Source: an uncultured Chloroflexota bacterium
GTDB taxonomy: Bacteria > Chloroflexota > Dehalococcoidia > Lucifugimonadales > GCA-002694895
DNA length: 40,197 nucleotides
Assembly (NCBI GenBank): GCA_950054395.1
Contig: CATLOZ010000004.1
Location: 1 to 40,197 of the forward strand
Direction of reading: 5' to 3'
A program made the position numbers and the translations under genes. The notes beneath the pieces were generated by a model. The model was not told the DNA's origin. It worked only from the letters and a program-made list of their open reading frames with translations, and searched no databases. Below, piece by piece: positions 7,480-16,593 of the stretch. How positions within the stretch are numbered: the stretch's first letter is position 1; each line of letters starts with the position of its first letter.

Positions 7480-9708
7480 ATGGATTTAACCAGAAGAGAT
7501 TTTATAAAATTAATTGGTGGAGGAGCTACAGGAGCTATAATTTTTAGTGCTTGCGGAATTCCTGAAGAAGAATTATATTTTCAGTCTCCTAACAAACTTC
7601 CTGAAGACCAGGTTACTGGAATAGATAATTGGTACGCTACACTTGGATCTAATGGCGAAGGCCTTGCAGTCAGGATAATGGAAGGAAGAGCAAAAAAAGT
7701 AGAAGGTAATTCAGATTATCCTAGTAATACAGGTGCTCACAGTTATTCCAATGAAGCCGAATTGCAAATTTTATATCACCCTGAAAGATTAGAGTCACCT
7801 TTAGTAAGAGATGGAAATAGAGGCAGTGGTAAATGGATTGAAATAGGATGGAATGATGCTTATCAGCGAATCAATGATCAATTAAATACTTTGGGGTATG
7901 ATAAATCTCGATTTGTAACTAAACCGCTTGGAGGAAGAAGTAGTTCTGTTATTAGTGCTTTTTCAGATGAGCTTGGGAATAAATTATTAAGCTATTCTTT
8001 TTTTGAAGATACTAATTTAATTAATGCTTTAAATATAATTACTGGTTCAGGTAATATACCAAAATTGGATATTGGTAATTCAGATATGGTGCTCAATTTT
8101 GGAATGGATTTTTTGAATTCCTCTTATTCACAGGCAATGTTTGGAAGAGAGTATGGAAAATTCAGAACTTCACCAAGAGGTAATTTATATCATATCGAGC
8201 CTAGATTGTCCTTAACAGCTACCAATTCTGATGAATGGATATTTTGTGAATTAGGAACTGAAGGTATGATTGCTTCTGCAATAGCATATGTTTTGATTTC
8301 TGAAAAATTAGTAAATACAGATTTTGCCAAGAAGATTAATTCAAATGATCTTTCAGATTTTATGCCTGAGAAAATTTCTAAAATAACTGGTGTAAAACCA
8401 GATAAAATAGTTGACTTGGCTCATAAATTGGCTAAATCAAAACATCCTTTAATTATCGGAGGTGATACTGCTTCCGCCAATACAAATGGCTCATCTAATA
8501 TGATAGCTATATATGCATTAAATTTGCTTTTGGGGAATATTAATAAAGAGGGTGGATTGGTATTAAATCCCGATTCACCTTTAGCAGATTTGCATTCTTC
8601 AAGGACAACTAGTTCTTATCAGGAAATTTTATCTCTTATTGGAGATATAGATTCAGGCACTACTAATTCATTATTTATTAATCAGGTAGATTTGAATTAT
8701 TCAGTGTCTGGTAATATAAATCTTAAATCATCTTTGAGTAAATTAGGATTTATAGTTTCAATGAATTCATTTATTGATGATACTTCTCAATATGCAGATA
8801 TTATTCTCCCTTTAAATACTCAGTTTGAATCATGGGGAAATGATGTTCCTGTAATTGGTCCGGGATACGAAGTTGTAGGATTTCAGCAGCCAATAGTAAA
8901 AAGTCGATTTTCTAATAAGGGAAGACAATCGGGGGCTAAAAGTGCAGAAGAGATTATTATGGAATTATCTAAAATTATGGATTTTAAGAATAAATATTCA
9001 GGCAAAACTATGAAAGATGTTTTGATGGATGATGCAAAAAATATTATGAATTTAAACAGAGGTTCTATAAGAGCAAATGATCTGAAAACTTTTTGGAATG
9101 GTTTATTATCTAGAGGTGGATGGTGGGATGTAAAATCAAAAGTCTCCAAATTGGAAAAAACAAAATTGAAACAATGGCCAAAAATTAACAGTCCTGAATT
9201 TTCAAGTTCCAAATCTTCTTATCATTTAATCCCTTTTAAAACCACAGTTTCTGATGGAAGCTTAGCTAATTTACCTTGGTTGCAAGGATTAACTGATCCT
9301 ATGACAACTATTGCATGGGAAACATGGGTTGAAATTAATGAGCAGGAAGCAGATAAATTAAAAATCAAAGAAGGTGATGTTTTAGAGATTGATAATGGTA
9401 ATGGACGTAAAATTAAAGCAGTAGCTTATCCTACTCCTGCTACTCCTCCAAATGTTTTGTCAGTGCCAGTAGGAAGAGGACAGAAGACAGGTAGATATAC
9501 ATCAGGATTTGGTACAAATATTTATTCTATTATGAATACATCGTATGATCCTAATACTGGTGCTCATGCGTGGGCTTCAAATAAAGTCAATATAAAGAAA
9601 ACCAAGAGCAATATTAAAATACCTAAATTTGAGGGTAGATTTGAGGAAACAAAACGGGATCCTCATAATCATATTATTAAAATAAAATCATCAGATTCTG
9701 ATCATTAA
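7480..9708 (+). CDS. actB: Alternative complex III molybdopterin-oxidoreductase-like subunit (ActB1)
   Basis: This 742-aa protein begins with a twin-arginine signal (TRRDFIKLIG, R5-R6) and a possible lipobox with Cys25 (FSAC). The body matches the molybdopterin oxidoreductase fold, with a C-terminal molybdopterin-dinucleotide-binding-like beta domain (EADKLKIKEGDVLEI region, about 625-640). No cysteine cluster motif for an N-terminal Fe-S centre is present, as expected for ActB, which keeps the fold without binding molybdopterin. In many bacteria this domain and the four-cluster ferredoxin domain are one polypeptide; here they are separate genes 15 nt apart. It is exported folded by Tat, presumably with the Fe-S partner. 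Confidence 0.88.
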   Translation: MDLTRRDFIKLIGGGATGAIIFSACGIPEEELYFQSPNKLPEDQVTGIDNWYATLGSNGEGLAVRIMEGRAKKVEGNSDYPSNTGAHSYSNEAELQILYHPERLESPLVRDGNRGSGKWIEIGWNDAYQRINDQLNTLGYDKSRFVTKPLGGRSSSVISAFSDELGNKLLSYSFFEDTNLINALNIITGSGNIPKLDIGNSDMVLNFGMDFLNSSYSQAMFGREYGKFRTSPRGNLYHIEPRLSLTATNSDEWIFCELGTEGMIASAIAYVLISEKLVNTDFAKKINSNDLSDFMPEKISKITGVKPDKIVDLAHKLAKSKHPLIIGGDTASANTNGSSNMIAIYALNLLLGNINKEGGLVLNPDSPLADLHSSRTTSSYQEILSLIGDIDSGTTNSLFINQVDLNYSVSGNINLKSSLSKLGFIVSMNSFIDDTSQYADIILPLNTQFESWGNDVPVIGPGYEVVGFQQPIVKSRFSNKGRQSGAKSAEEIIMELSKIMDFKNKYSGKTMKDVLMDDAKNIMNLNRGSIRANDLKTFWNGLLSRGGWWDVKSKVSKLEKTKLKQWPKINSPEFSSSKSSYHLIPFKTTVSDGSLANLPWLQGLTDPMTTIAWETWVEINEQEADKLKIKEGDVLEIDNGNGRKIKAVAYPTPATPPNVLSVPVGRGQKTGRYTSGFGTNIYSIMNTSYDPNTGAHAWASNKVNIKKTKSNIKIPKFEGRFEETKRDPHNHIIKIKSSDSDH

Positions 9709-9723
9709 ATAGAGAGGTCATAA

Positions 9724-10455
9724 ATGAAACAATCAAAATGGGGAATGGTAGTAGATTTAGATAAATGCACAGGCTGTCAGGGATGTGTCGTGGCATGTCA
9801 AGCTGAGAATAATATACCATCAAATGAAAAATCAGATTATGATGAAGACAGGGTAATACAATGGATTAGGGTAGAGAGATATTGGGAGGGAACTTTTCCT
9901 GATGTTAAAGCAAGATTCATCCCTATTATGTGTCAGCATTGTGATGAAGCTCCTTGTGAACCAGTATGTCCAGTATATGCTACGTACCACAATAGCGAAG
10001 GCTTAAATGTACAAGTTTATAATAGATGTATTGGTACCAGATTTTGTGCTAACAATTGCCCTTATCAGGTTAGATTTTTTAATTTTTGGGAGGCTGAATG
10101 GCCTGATTCTTTGAAAAATCAACTTAATCCTGATGTGACAGTTAGATCAAGAGGTATTATGGAAAAATGTACTTTTTGTATTCAGAGAATTAGAAGAACA
10201 AAGAGAGATGCTAATGTAAATGGGTTTGAAATAGATGATGGCTCTAGAGCAATTAATCCGGCATGTGTAAATGCTTGTCCAACAGAAGCTTTAGTGTTTG
10301 GAGACATGAATGATTCTAATAGTAAAGTTTCTAAAATAAAAGAAAAAGAAAGTAAAAAAAGTGGCAGAGGATATCACTTGATGGAACATTATGGCACGTC
10401 ACCTAATGTTATATATTTAAAGAAAATAGAAAAAAATAAATCACATTCAAATTAA
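9724..10455 (+). CDS. Alternative complex III Fe-S subunit (ActB2), four-cluster ferredoxin
   Basis: This 243-aa ferredoxin of the NrfC/DmsB type has cysteine sets C15-C18-C21-C25; C70-C73-C78-C82; C102-(T105)-C108-C112; and later CTFC and CVNACP. The third set carries Thr105 where a [4Fe-4S] cluster would have its second cysteine, giving three ligands. This agrees with one [3Fe-4S] plus three [4Fe-4S] clusters known for complex III alternatives. It lacks its own signal and probably travels with the Tat-exported ActB1. It passes electrons from the quinol site in the NrfD-like membrane subunits to the ActA hemes. Confidence 0.9.
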   Translation: MKQSKWGMVVDLDKCTGCQGCVVACQAENNIPSNEKSDYDEDRVIQWIRVERYWEGTFPDVKARFIPIMCQHCDEAPCEPVCPVYATYHNSEGLNVQVYNRCIGTRFCANNCPYQVRFFNFWEAEWPDSLKNQLNPDVTVRSRGIMEKCTFCIQRIRRTKRDANVNGFEIDDGSRAINPACVNACPTEALVFGDMNDSNSKVSKIKEKESKKSGRGYHLMEHYGTSPNVIYLKKIEKNKSHSN

Positions 10456-10461
10456 ATAAAT

Positions 10462-11889
10462 ATGAAATTAGAATACGATAGCAAAACTAGAAAAGGGAAA
10501 TTAATATATCCTGAGAAAGTTATCGAAAGATCTCTTGGAAAGGTCCCTCCTTCAAAAGACCTGATAGATAAACATTTGCATAAAAGAGGGGGCATGTTTA
10601 GGATTTCTTTGATGCTTACTGCAATTTTTTCAGTCATAGGTATATTAGGAACTATCCTTAAAGTTATTAATGGTTTTGATAATTTAAGTGACTGGTCAGT
10701 ATATGTTACTGCTTGTGTTTTTATATTCACTACTTTTATGGGAGCACCTATGTTATCTATGGCTACAAAAGTTGCAAGAGGTAACTGGAGCCGTCCTGTA
10801 TCTAGATTGTCCGAAATATTCTGTATTTCAGGTATAGCCGGACTCTTAATGTTTTTACCAATCTTATGGGTATTGCCAAGCCTTGAAGATGGAAGAAATA
10901 CATTATGGTTTTATGATCCAGGTAAAGTTCCTGCTTATTCCCCGCATATCTGGACTACCATTGTAATGATTGCATTTATACTAACTGCCTTAGCACTTTT
11001 ATGGATAAATGCCCGTCCTGACTTTGCGATTTTAAGAGACAATTCAAAAGGAAAAAATAAAATATATTCATTTTTGTCTTGGGGCTGGGTAGGTTCAACT
11101 AAACAGTGGAATTCGTTGAGGCAAAGAGTAAGTATTTTGGGTATTTTTTATTTTATGCTTTTAATAACTGTTCATTTTTGTTTGGCTTCAGATTTTTTGA
11201 TGACATTACTTCCAGGCTGGATTGACTCATTATATCCTGTAACTCAAGCTCATAATGCAATTCAAGGTGGTGTGGCTGTATTAATTATTGCTGTATTTAT
11301 TGCTTGGAAGTGGGGTGGGTATAAGCAATATATAGGTTTAGATCAATTTTGGGGATTAGGTAAATTATTATTTGGCATTTCATTATTGTGGGTTTGGTTT
11401 TTTATATCTAGCTTGATGGTTTTATGGTATGGTAAAAAACCTAATGAACGAGATGTTTTACAAATTTTAATGTTTGGCAAATATCTTCCTGTATTTTTGG
11501 GTACAATATTTTTTGTTTTTATAATTCCTTTTACATTATTAATATTGAATAATGTAAGAAAATCCTTTTATGGTCCGCCTATTATTGCTATCAGCGTTTT
11601 AATTGGGAACTTTTTAGATAGATTCAGACATTATTCTTCGGCTTATTCTTTAGATAGAACAATAGATGAAAATACACATAGATTTGCCAATTTACCCGAA
11701 ATCTATGTTCCAAGTATTGTGGATATAATGGTTCTTTTAGGAGCAATTTCATTACCAATATTTTTAATTTTAATTATATCTAAGTATGTTCCTATTATAA
11801 GCTTATGGGAAAATAGGGAATATATTCTTTACGGGAGTCATGAAAAATACCATCATACTGAAGTTTTGGTAGAGGGTAAGCCTTATTAA
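10462..11889 (+). CDS. NrfD-like membrane subunit of alternative complex III (ActF/ActC paralog)
   Basis: This 475-aa protein has an extended cytosolic N-terminus (about 1-45) and then around ten hydrophobic helices, the polysulfide-reductase/NrfD fold. A conserved NrfD-type segment lies near 95-130 (APMLSMATKVARGNWSRPVSRLSEI). Complex III alternatives carry two such homologous subunits; since the next gene fits ActC better, this one is more likely the ActF-type partner. That assignment is inference from motif similarity and order, not alignment. It is separated by 6 nt from actB2 and 17 nt from the next gene. Confidence 0.78.
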   Translation: MKLEYDSKTRKGKLIYPEKVIERSLGKVPPSKDLIDKHLHKRGGMFRISLMLTAIFSVIGILGTILKVINGFDNLSDWSVYVTACVFIFTTFMGAPMLSMATKVARGNWSRPVSRLSEIFCISGIAGLLMFLPILWVLPSLEDGRNTLWFYDPGKVPAYSPHIWTTIVMIAFILTALALLWINARPDFAILRDNSKGKNKIYSFLSWGWVGSTKQWNSLRQRVSILGIFYFMLLITVHFCLASDFLMTLLPGWIDSLYPVTQAHNAIQGGVAVLIIAVFIAWKWGGYKQYIGLDQFWGLGKLLFGISLLWVWFFISSLMVLWYGKKPNERDVLQILMFGKYLPVFLGTIFFVFIIPFTLLILNNVRKSFYGPPIIAISVLIGNFLDRFRHYSSAYSLDRTIDENTHRFANLPEIYVPSIVDIMVLLGAISLPIFLILIISKYVPIISLWENREYILYGSHEKYHHTEVLVEGKPY

Positions 11890-11906
11890 ATATGGAAATT
11901 ATATAA

Positions 11907-13301
11907 ATGCAAGAACATACACAGTTATCGGATAAGGAAATAACGGATGATTTATTATCTCCAGTTATAAGATCACCAAAATGGTTTTGGATGACAATAG
12001 GTTCCCTTGGTTTGATTATGTTATTAGGTTTATCTGGATATGTATGGGAATTATATAGTGGTTTAGGTGTCACTAATGTAAAAAGACCAGTATATTGGGG
12101 TGCATATATTACTAATTTTGTTTTTTGGATTGGTATTAGTCATGCAGGAATTATGGTTTCAGCTATATTAAGATTAACTCAGGCAGAATGGAGAAGATCT
12201 ATAACTAGAGCAGCTGAAGTTTTAACTTTATTTTCTTTGATTGCTGCTCTTAGTAATATTTTATTTCATGTTGGTAGACCCTGGAGAATATATTGGATAA
12301 CACCTTTGCCGCCAGTAGTAATAGGATATGATTTTGCGAGAGGAATTTGGCCTAATATTAGATCTCCTTTTGTATGGGATCCTGTAGCAGTTGGAACTTA
12401 CCTTTTAAGCACTATTTTGTTTATTTATACTTGTCTACTCCCTGATATAGCATTAGTTCGAGATAAAGTTAAATCTAAAATTCCAAAAATTATATATAGT
12501 GTCCTTGCCTTAGGATTTAGAGGAACACCAAGACAGTGGAAAATTCAAGCCACAGCTCCAATTTTATTATCTGCACTAGTACTACCTATTTTCGTTTCTG
12601 TACATAGTATAGTTTCATGGGACTTTGCAGTTTCCATTGCAGTTGAAGGCTGGCATTCCACGATTTTTGCTCCTTACTTTATTATTGGAGCTATTCATTC
12701 AGGTGTTTCAGCTGTTGCTTGTTTAATGGCAGGATTGCTATGGCTATATAAATTGGACAAATATATTAAACCTGATCACTTTGATGCTATAGGGAGATTA
12801 TTGGTAATTGTAGCAACCATATGGCTTTTCACATTATTTTTAGAATGGATTTTTGCTTTGTATCCTTTGGAAGATCCTGAAATAGCATTGAGAAATATGC
12901 AGGTTTTCCAATCTCCATGGAATTACTTATTTATTTTGTTTTTATTCACAGCTTATATAATACCGGTAAGTGCATGGTTATTTAAAAATATAAGAAGAAG
13001 TGCTAAGTGGATGTTCTTTACAACGATATTAGTTAATGTAGGTATGTGGTTAGAACGTTTTTTGATTATTATACCCGGATTATCCAGAAGAACAGAATTA
13101 AGCTTTAATTGGGGATCTTATTCACCTAGTCTTGTTGAGATGGGCTTGGTTGCATTTACATTTGCATTTGTTATTTGCGGTATATTGGTTTTTGCAAGAA
13201 TCTTTCCTATAATCCCTCCTTTTGATGTCAAAGAAGGAATGAGGTTCAGGCATATAATAAAAATAGGTAAAAGAAATATTTCAGCAGTAGTAAGGGAGTA
13301 A
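11907..13301 (+). CDS. actC: NrfD-like quinol-binding membrane subunit (ActC)
   Basis: This 464-aa protein of about ten transmembrane helices has the NrfD fold. The segment FWIGISHAGIMVSAILRL followed by WRRSITRAAEVLTLFSL (about 74-112) is characteristic of ActC: the HAG helix and the helix after it line the quinol pocket near the 3Fe-4S cluster. It probably forms the quinol-oxidising and possibly proton-moving membrane core. It follows its paralog by 17 nt and precedes actD by 3 nt, so translation is likely coupled. Confidence 0.82.
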   Translation: MQEHTQLSDKEITDDLLSPVIRSPKWFWMTIGSLGLIMLLGLSGYVWELYSGLGVTNVKRPVYWGAYITNFVFWIGISHAGIMVSAILRLTQAEWRRSITRAAEVLTLFSLIAALSNILFHVGRPWRIYWITPLPPVVIGYDFARGIWPNIRSPFVWDPVAVGTYLLSTILFIYTCLLPDIALVRDKVKSKIPKIIYSVLALGFRGTPRQWKIQATAPILLSALVLPIFVSVHSIVSWDFAVSIAVEGWHSTIFAPYFIIGAIHSGVSAVACLMAGLLWLYKLDKYIKPDHFDAIGRLLVIVATIWLFTLFLEWIFALYPLEDPEIALRNMQVFQSPWNYLFILFLFTAYIIPVSAWLFKNIRRSAKWMFFTTILVNVGMWLERFLIIIPGLSRRTELSFNWGSYSPSLVEMGLVAFTFAFVICGILVFARIFPIIPPFDVKEGMRFRHIIKIGKRNISAVVRE

Positions 13302-13304
13302 ATT

Positions 13305-13820
13305 ATGGCTAATAAAAGTGTTTTAGGATTGTTTGTAGATGAGAATGTAGTAGGAGATACATTATCTTCTCTTCGTAAATCAGGTTATAAAGATAACGAA
13401 TTAGAGGTTATGACCGGATCACCATATCCTGAAGGTACATTTGGCGAGGCAGAACCACATCATAAATTATTTAGATATCCAATATTTGGAGCTGTAATAG
13501 GATTTACAGTAGCATTGATAATTACTGTTGGAACACAATTAGCATATCCTTTGGTAACAGGGGGAAAACCAATTTTATCTATTCCTCCAATGCTTGTTAT
13601 CTTTTATGAAATGACATTGTTATTTTCAGTTATTGTAACTATCCTAGGTGCATTATTTGAATCAAGATTACCAAGGATATTTATGGGAGCTTATGATGAA
13701 CGTATTATGACTGAAGGGTATATTGGTTTAGTAGTGACTGTTAGTGAATCGAGAATTAAAAAAGCTGAAGATACTTTAAAAAAATTTGGAGCGGAATCTA
13801 CTAAAAGAGGATGGGAATGA
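13305..13820 (+). CDS. actD: Alternative complex III subunit ActD (DUF3341 type)
   Basis: This 171-aa protein has a short soluble N-terminal domain (KSVLGLFVDENVVGDTLSSLR), two hydrophobic segments (about 65-85 and 98-122) and a soluble C-terminal tail. Domain order, length and place between actC and actE match ActD. No cofactor motif is seen, which fits its structural role. A good ribosome-binding site (AGGGAG) lies within the end of actC. Its end overlaps the start of actE. Confidence 0.85.
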   Translation: MANKSVLGLFVDENVVGDTLSSLRKSGYKDNELEVMTGSPYPEGTFGEAEPHHKLFRYPIFGAVIGFTVALIITVGTQLAYPLVTGGKPILSIPPMLVIFYEMTLLFSVIVTILGALFESRLPRIFMGAYDERIMTEGYIGLVVTVSESRIKKAEDTLKKFGAESTKRGWE

Positions 13821-14485
13821 CAAATTATTTAGGTAAGAGATATACATTTCTTTTATTCTTATTTTCAATATTACTTTTAACAGCTTGTGCTGCGAATATC
13901 AAAACAGGTGAACTTAACATTTTAGGAGAGACTGCGACTTTAGATATGCCTGCAGTTCCTAGATCAGGAAGTCATGCAATAGTGATATTTAGTGAAATGC
14001 ATTATCAGCCATCTTATAAGAGTCAGGAGATTCCAAGGATTATGCCAAATCCTGAAGCAGTTCCTATGAATGGGAAAGAAATAAATCGAACTCCTGAAGA
14101 ATATAAATCTTTAACTATCCCTTCTGAGTATGATGATGACGAATTATCCAGTCAAGGAGCTTTGTTATATGCTGAGAATTGTGTGTATTGCCATGGAGAA
14201 CAATTAGATGGCAATGGAAAATATAGGAATTATGTAAATAAAAAATTAGATGATGGTAAAGTCATTAATAAAGGTGCGTATCCTGCAAATTTATTATCTG
14301 ATAAAACAGTACAATCTACTAGTGGTGAGATTTTTGCATTTATATCTAAGGGATCTAGAACAGGTTTGGCTCAATATTCTAATGATTTACCTATTGCATC
14401 AGGTATGCTTCCCTATGATTCAATTTTAACAGAGGAAGAAAGATGGGCTTTAGTTTCATATATTCGTAGAATTCAAGGGAGGTAA
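13811..14485 (+). CDS. actE: Alternative complex III monoheme cytochrome c lipoprotein (ActE)
   Basis: This 224-aa protein has a signal sequence ending in lipobox LLTAC (Cys26) and a single heme c site C124-V-Y-C127-H128. A likely sixth ligand Met199 lies in ASGMLPY, and the ending EERWALVSYIRR is typical of class I cytochromes c. ActE is the electron exit of the complex. Its start overlaps actD; ATG 13817 forms an ATGA overlap with the actD stop and may be the true start rather than ATG 13811. The stop is followed after one base by the ATG of a Cys-rich micro-protein. No oxidase genes follow, unlike in many ACIII operons. Confidence 0.88.
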   Translation: MGMTNYLGKRYTFLLFLFSILLLTACAANIKTGELNILGETATLDMPAVPRSGSHAIVIFSEMHYQPSYKSQEIPRIMPNPEAVPMNGKEINRTPEEYKSLTIPSEYDDDELSSQGALLYAENCVYCHGEQLDGNGKYRNYVNKKLDDGKVINKGAYPANLLSDKTVQSTSGEIFAFISKGSRTGLAQYSNDLPIASGMLPYDSILTEEERWALVSYIRRIQGR

Positions 14486-14486
14486 T

Positions 14487-14558
14487 ATGTCAGAAAAAAA
14501 ATGTGTCAACCCAAATTGCAAATGCGTAGATTGCGCTTGCGATCCCTGCAATTGTTAA
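14487..14558 (+). CDS. Cys-rich 23-residue micro-protein, metallothionein-like, coupled to actE
   Basis: The ATG at 14487 opens a 23-codon frame ending at TAA 14556-14558. Seven of the 23 residues are cysteine, at 6, 11, 13, 16, 18, 21 and 23, giving C-x4-C-x-C-x2-C-x-C-x2-C-x-C with a C-terminal Cys. CxC and CxxC pairs at this density are typical of metallothioneins and small metal carriers, binding soft metals such as Cu(I) or Zn(II). The actE stop ends 1 nt before the ATG, and a strong GGGAGG ribosome-binding site (14478-14482 plus the adjacent base) lies inside the last actE codons, so co-translation is likely. I know no named family for it; the metal role is inference. Confidence 0.75.
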   Translation: MSEKKCVNPNCKCVDCACDPCNC

Positions 14559-14629
14559 ATAACTAGCATAAAACTTATTTTATTTTATTTAAATTTTATA
14601 TATTTTACTTAAAAATTCTATAAGATATT

Positions 14630-15777
14630 ATGCCTGCAATTAATCAGAGGTTTCATGGTTTAGATGCTCTAAGAGGTTTTGCCATGCTGCTTGGAATTAT
14701 TTTACATGCAGCATTACCATACATGGGTTTTGGTGAAAGTATGATTTGGCCTTCTGATAATGATGATTCGAGATTAATTGCTATCATTTTTCAATTTATA
14801 CATTTGTGGCGTATGCCTGTTTTTTTTATACTTTCAGGATTTTTTGCTAGCTTATTTGTCAGTAGATATGGTTGGACCTATTGGTGGAAAAACAGATTTC
14901 TACGCATAGTGTTACCTTTAATTATTTTTACTTTTATAATGAGTGCAACTATCCCATGGATATTTAAATATGGATATACGGAAAAATTATCTTTATTTTA
15001 TTCTAATGACATCAACCCCATCATTTATGGTTTTTGTGGCATTTAATTATAATCACTCTATTTATTATATTTTATAAGTTTTATTCTCTGATTTTTTTAA
15101 AATTATTGAATATATTGAAATTTTCAAAATTAATAATTTTTTTTAATTTTATAAAATCATTAATCGCAAAAAATTTATTTGATTTCCAAATCCCAATCAC
15201 TTTAATAATAATTTTAACTATATGTAGTCTCAATGATATGGGGACAGAATTAGCTGGTAATCCGATTTCCACTGGTATTTATTTTGCCTATGGATACAGT
15301 TTGTATAAAAATACAAAATTATTTCATAATATTATTCATAATTGGAAATATTATTTTTTATCAGCCATATTATTTTTCTTGATTCACACTTTGATTGAAG
15401 AGGAATACATTTCAATTGATTTTGAGCAATTCCCTGTTTTTTGGATTCCTTTTATATTTATAAAAATTTCTAATTCAATATTATTTTCCTTTTCATTTAT
15501 TGGCTTGGCCGAAAATAAATTTGGATCTTATAATTCAATTTTAAGATTTTGTTCAGATGGAACATATTGGATGTATTTAATTCATTTACCAATTGTTACA
15601 TTTATTACATTTTTCATGTTTCAATTTGAGCTTTTTGCAGAATTTAAATTTCTTTTGGCAATTATTTTAACAACATTTATATGCCTGATAACATATAAAT
15701 TCTTTGTTAGATCAACCTGTATAGGAATATTGTTAAATGGAAGAAAATATCAATTTAAATGGAATAATTTTAATTAA
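14630..15777 (+). pseudogene. Acyltransferase family 3 membrane protein, single-base frameshift
   Basis: The first frame (14630-15046) encodes a typical acyltransferase-3 start: HGLDALRGFAMLLGIILHA with the conserved His, then FFILSGFFASL and several helices. It ends at a TAA in mid-domain. The second frame carries the rest, with hydrophobic helices and the ending SDGTYWMYLIHLPIV. Read in the second frame, 15020 onward gives HHLWFLWHL, the family motif that should follow. The switch maps to a run of four C at 15016-15019; one extra C would join the two parts into one protein of about 380 aa. Either the gene is inactive or this is a homopolymer sequencing error. Family members O-acylate extracytoplasmic glycans. 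Confidence 0.75.
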
Positions 15778-15778
15778 T

Positions 15779-16513
15779 TTAAATGTTTTTCACCCATATA
15801 GTTTTCGCAATATTTAATCCGAGATCTACAGTACTTTTATTTATTTTAATAGTAATAATCCCTCTTGTAACAGACAGTTCTTTTATTGAAATTTTATTAC
15901 CTGGAAGAACTTTGTTTTTGTTAAGGAATTCTACAAATTCTGGATTTTCTGGAGGAATTTTAGAAATAATATATAATTCATTTGTAATTGATTTAGTAAG
16001 AGGGAAATTTTGTTCATTTCCATTGAAATTCACACCGGGTATAGTTTGTCCAAAAGGATCTTTGTTAGGATAATTAAGTAATTTATCAATAGAATTTTCT
16101 ACTTCCTGTGACATTGCATGTTCTAATCTATGAGCTTCCTGAAAGACATCTTTAAGTTCAATTTTTAATATTTCATGCAAAAATTTACTTGCAAGTCTAA
16201 ATCTTTTAGTTTGTTCTTTAGCTGAAATTTTGCCGTATTCAGTTAAGAATATTTCATTATTTTTATCTTTTGTTATTAAGTGATCTCTTGTCATTCTCTT
16301 AAGCATTCCAGTAACAGTTGGCAGGCTTGTACCTAAATTTTCGGAAGAAGGTAATTGTTTAATGTATTCTAATAAAGTACTTGCTGTGATTTTTTCGTTT
16401 TTTTCATTTAGTAAATACATTGCATATAAATAGTTTTCGGTATTGTGAGATAATTTTCTATGTACAGGGCAATTTATATTTTCCCATTTTCTAATTTGTT
16501 TTTGTTGATTCAT
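15779..16513 (-). CDS. DtxR/MntR-family metal-responsive repressor with unusual metal site
   Basis: This 244-aa protein has an N-terminal winged helix (about 20-90; TVTGMLKRM is the recognition helix), a dimerisation domain and a C-terminal SH3/FeoA-like domain (about 195-244). The metal helix reads EAHRLEHAMSQEVE, with H128, E131 and H132 where DtxR has C102, E105 and H106. By hand alignment DtxR M10 becomes N27, and the ancillary ligands H79, E83 and H98 become F105, S109 and F124. A metal-responsive repressor of iron or manganese genes is the family norm; which metal fits this site is unclear. It diverges from proline dehydrogenase across 80 nt of AT-rich sequence. Confidence 0.8.
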   Translation of the reverse strand: MNQQKQIRKWENINCPVHRKLSHNTENYLYAMYLLNEKNEKITASTLLEYIKQLPSSENLGTSLPTVTGMLKRMTRDHLITKDKNNEIFLTEYGKISAKEQTKRFRLASKFLHEILKIELKDVFQEAHRLEHAMSQEVENSIDKLLNYPNKDPFGQTIPGVNFNGNEQNFPLTKSITNELYIISKIPPENPEFVEFLNKNKVLPGNKISIKELSVTRGIITIKINKSTVDLGLNIAKTIWVKNI

Positions 16514-16593
16514 TTGTTAACTTTTATTATTTTAATAATATAATATATATATAATTGTTTATCTCAGTATAATTTATTTTTTATTTTTCTAAA

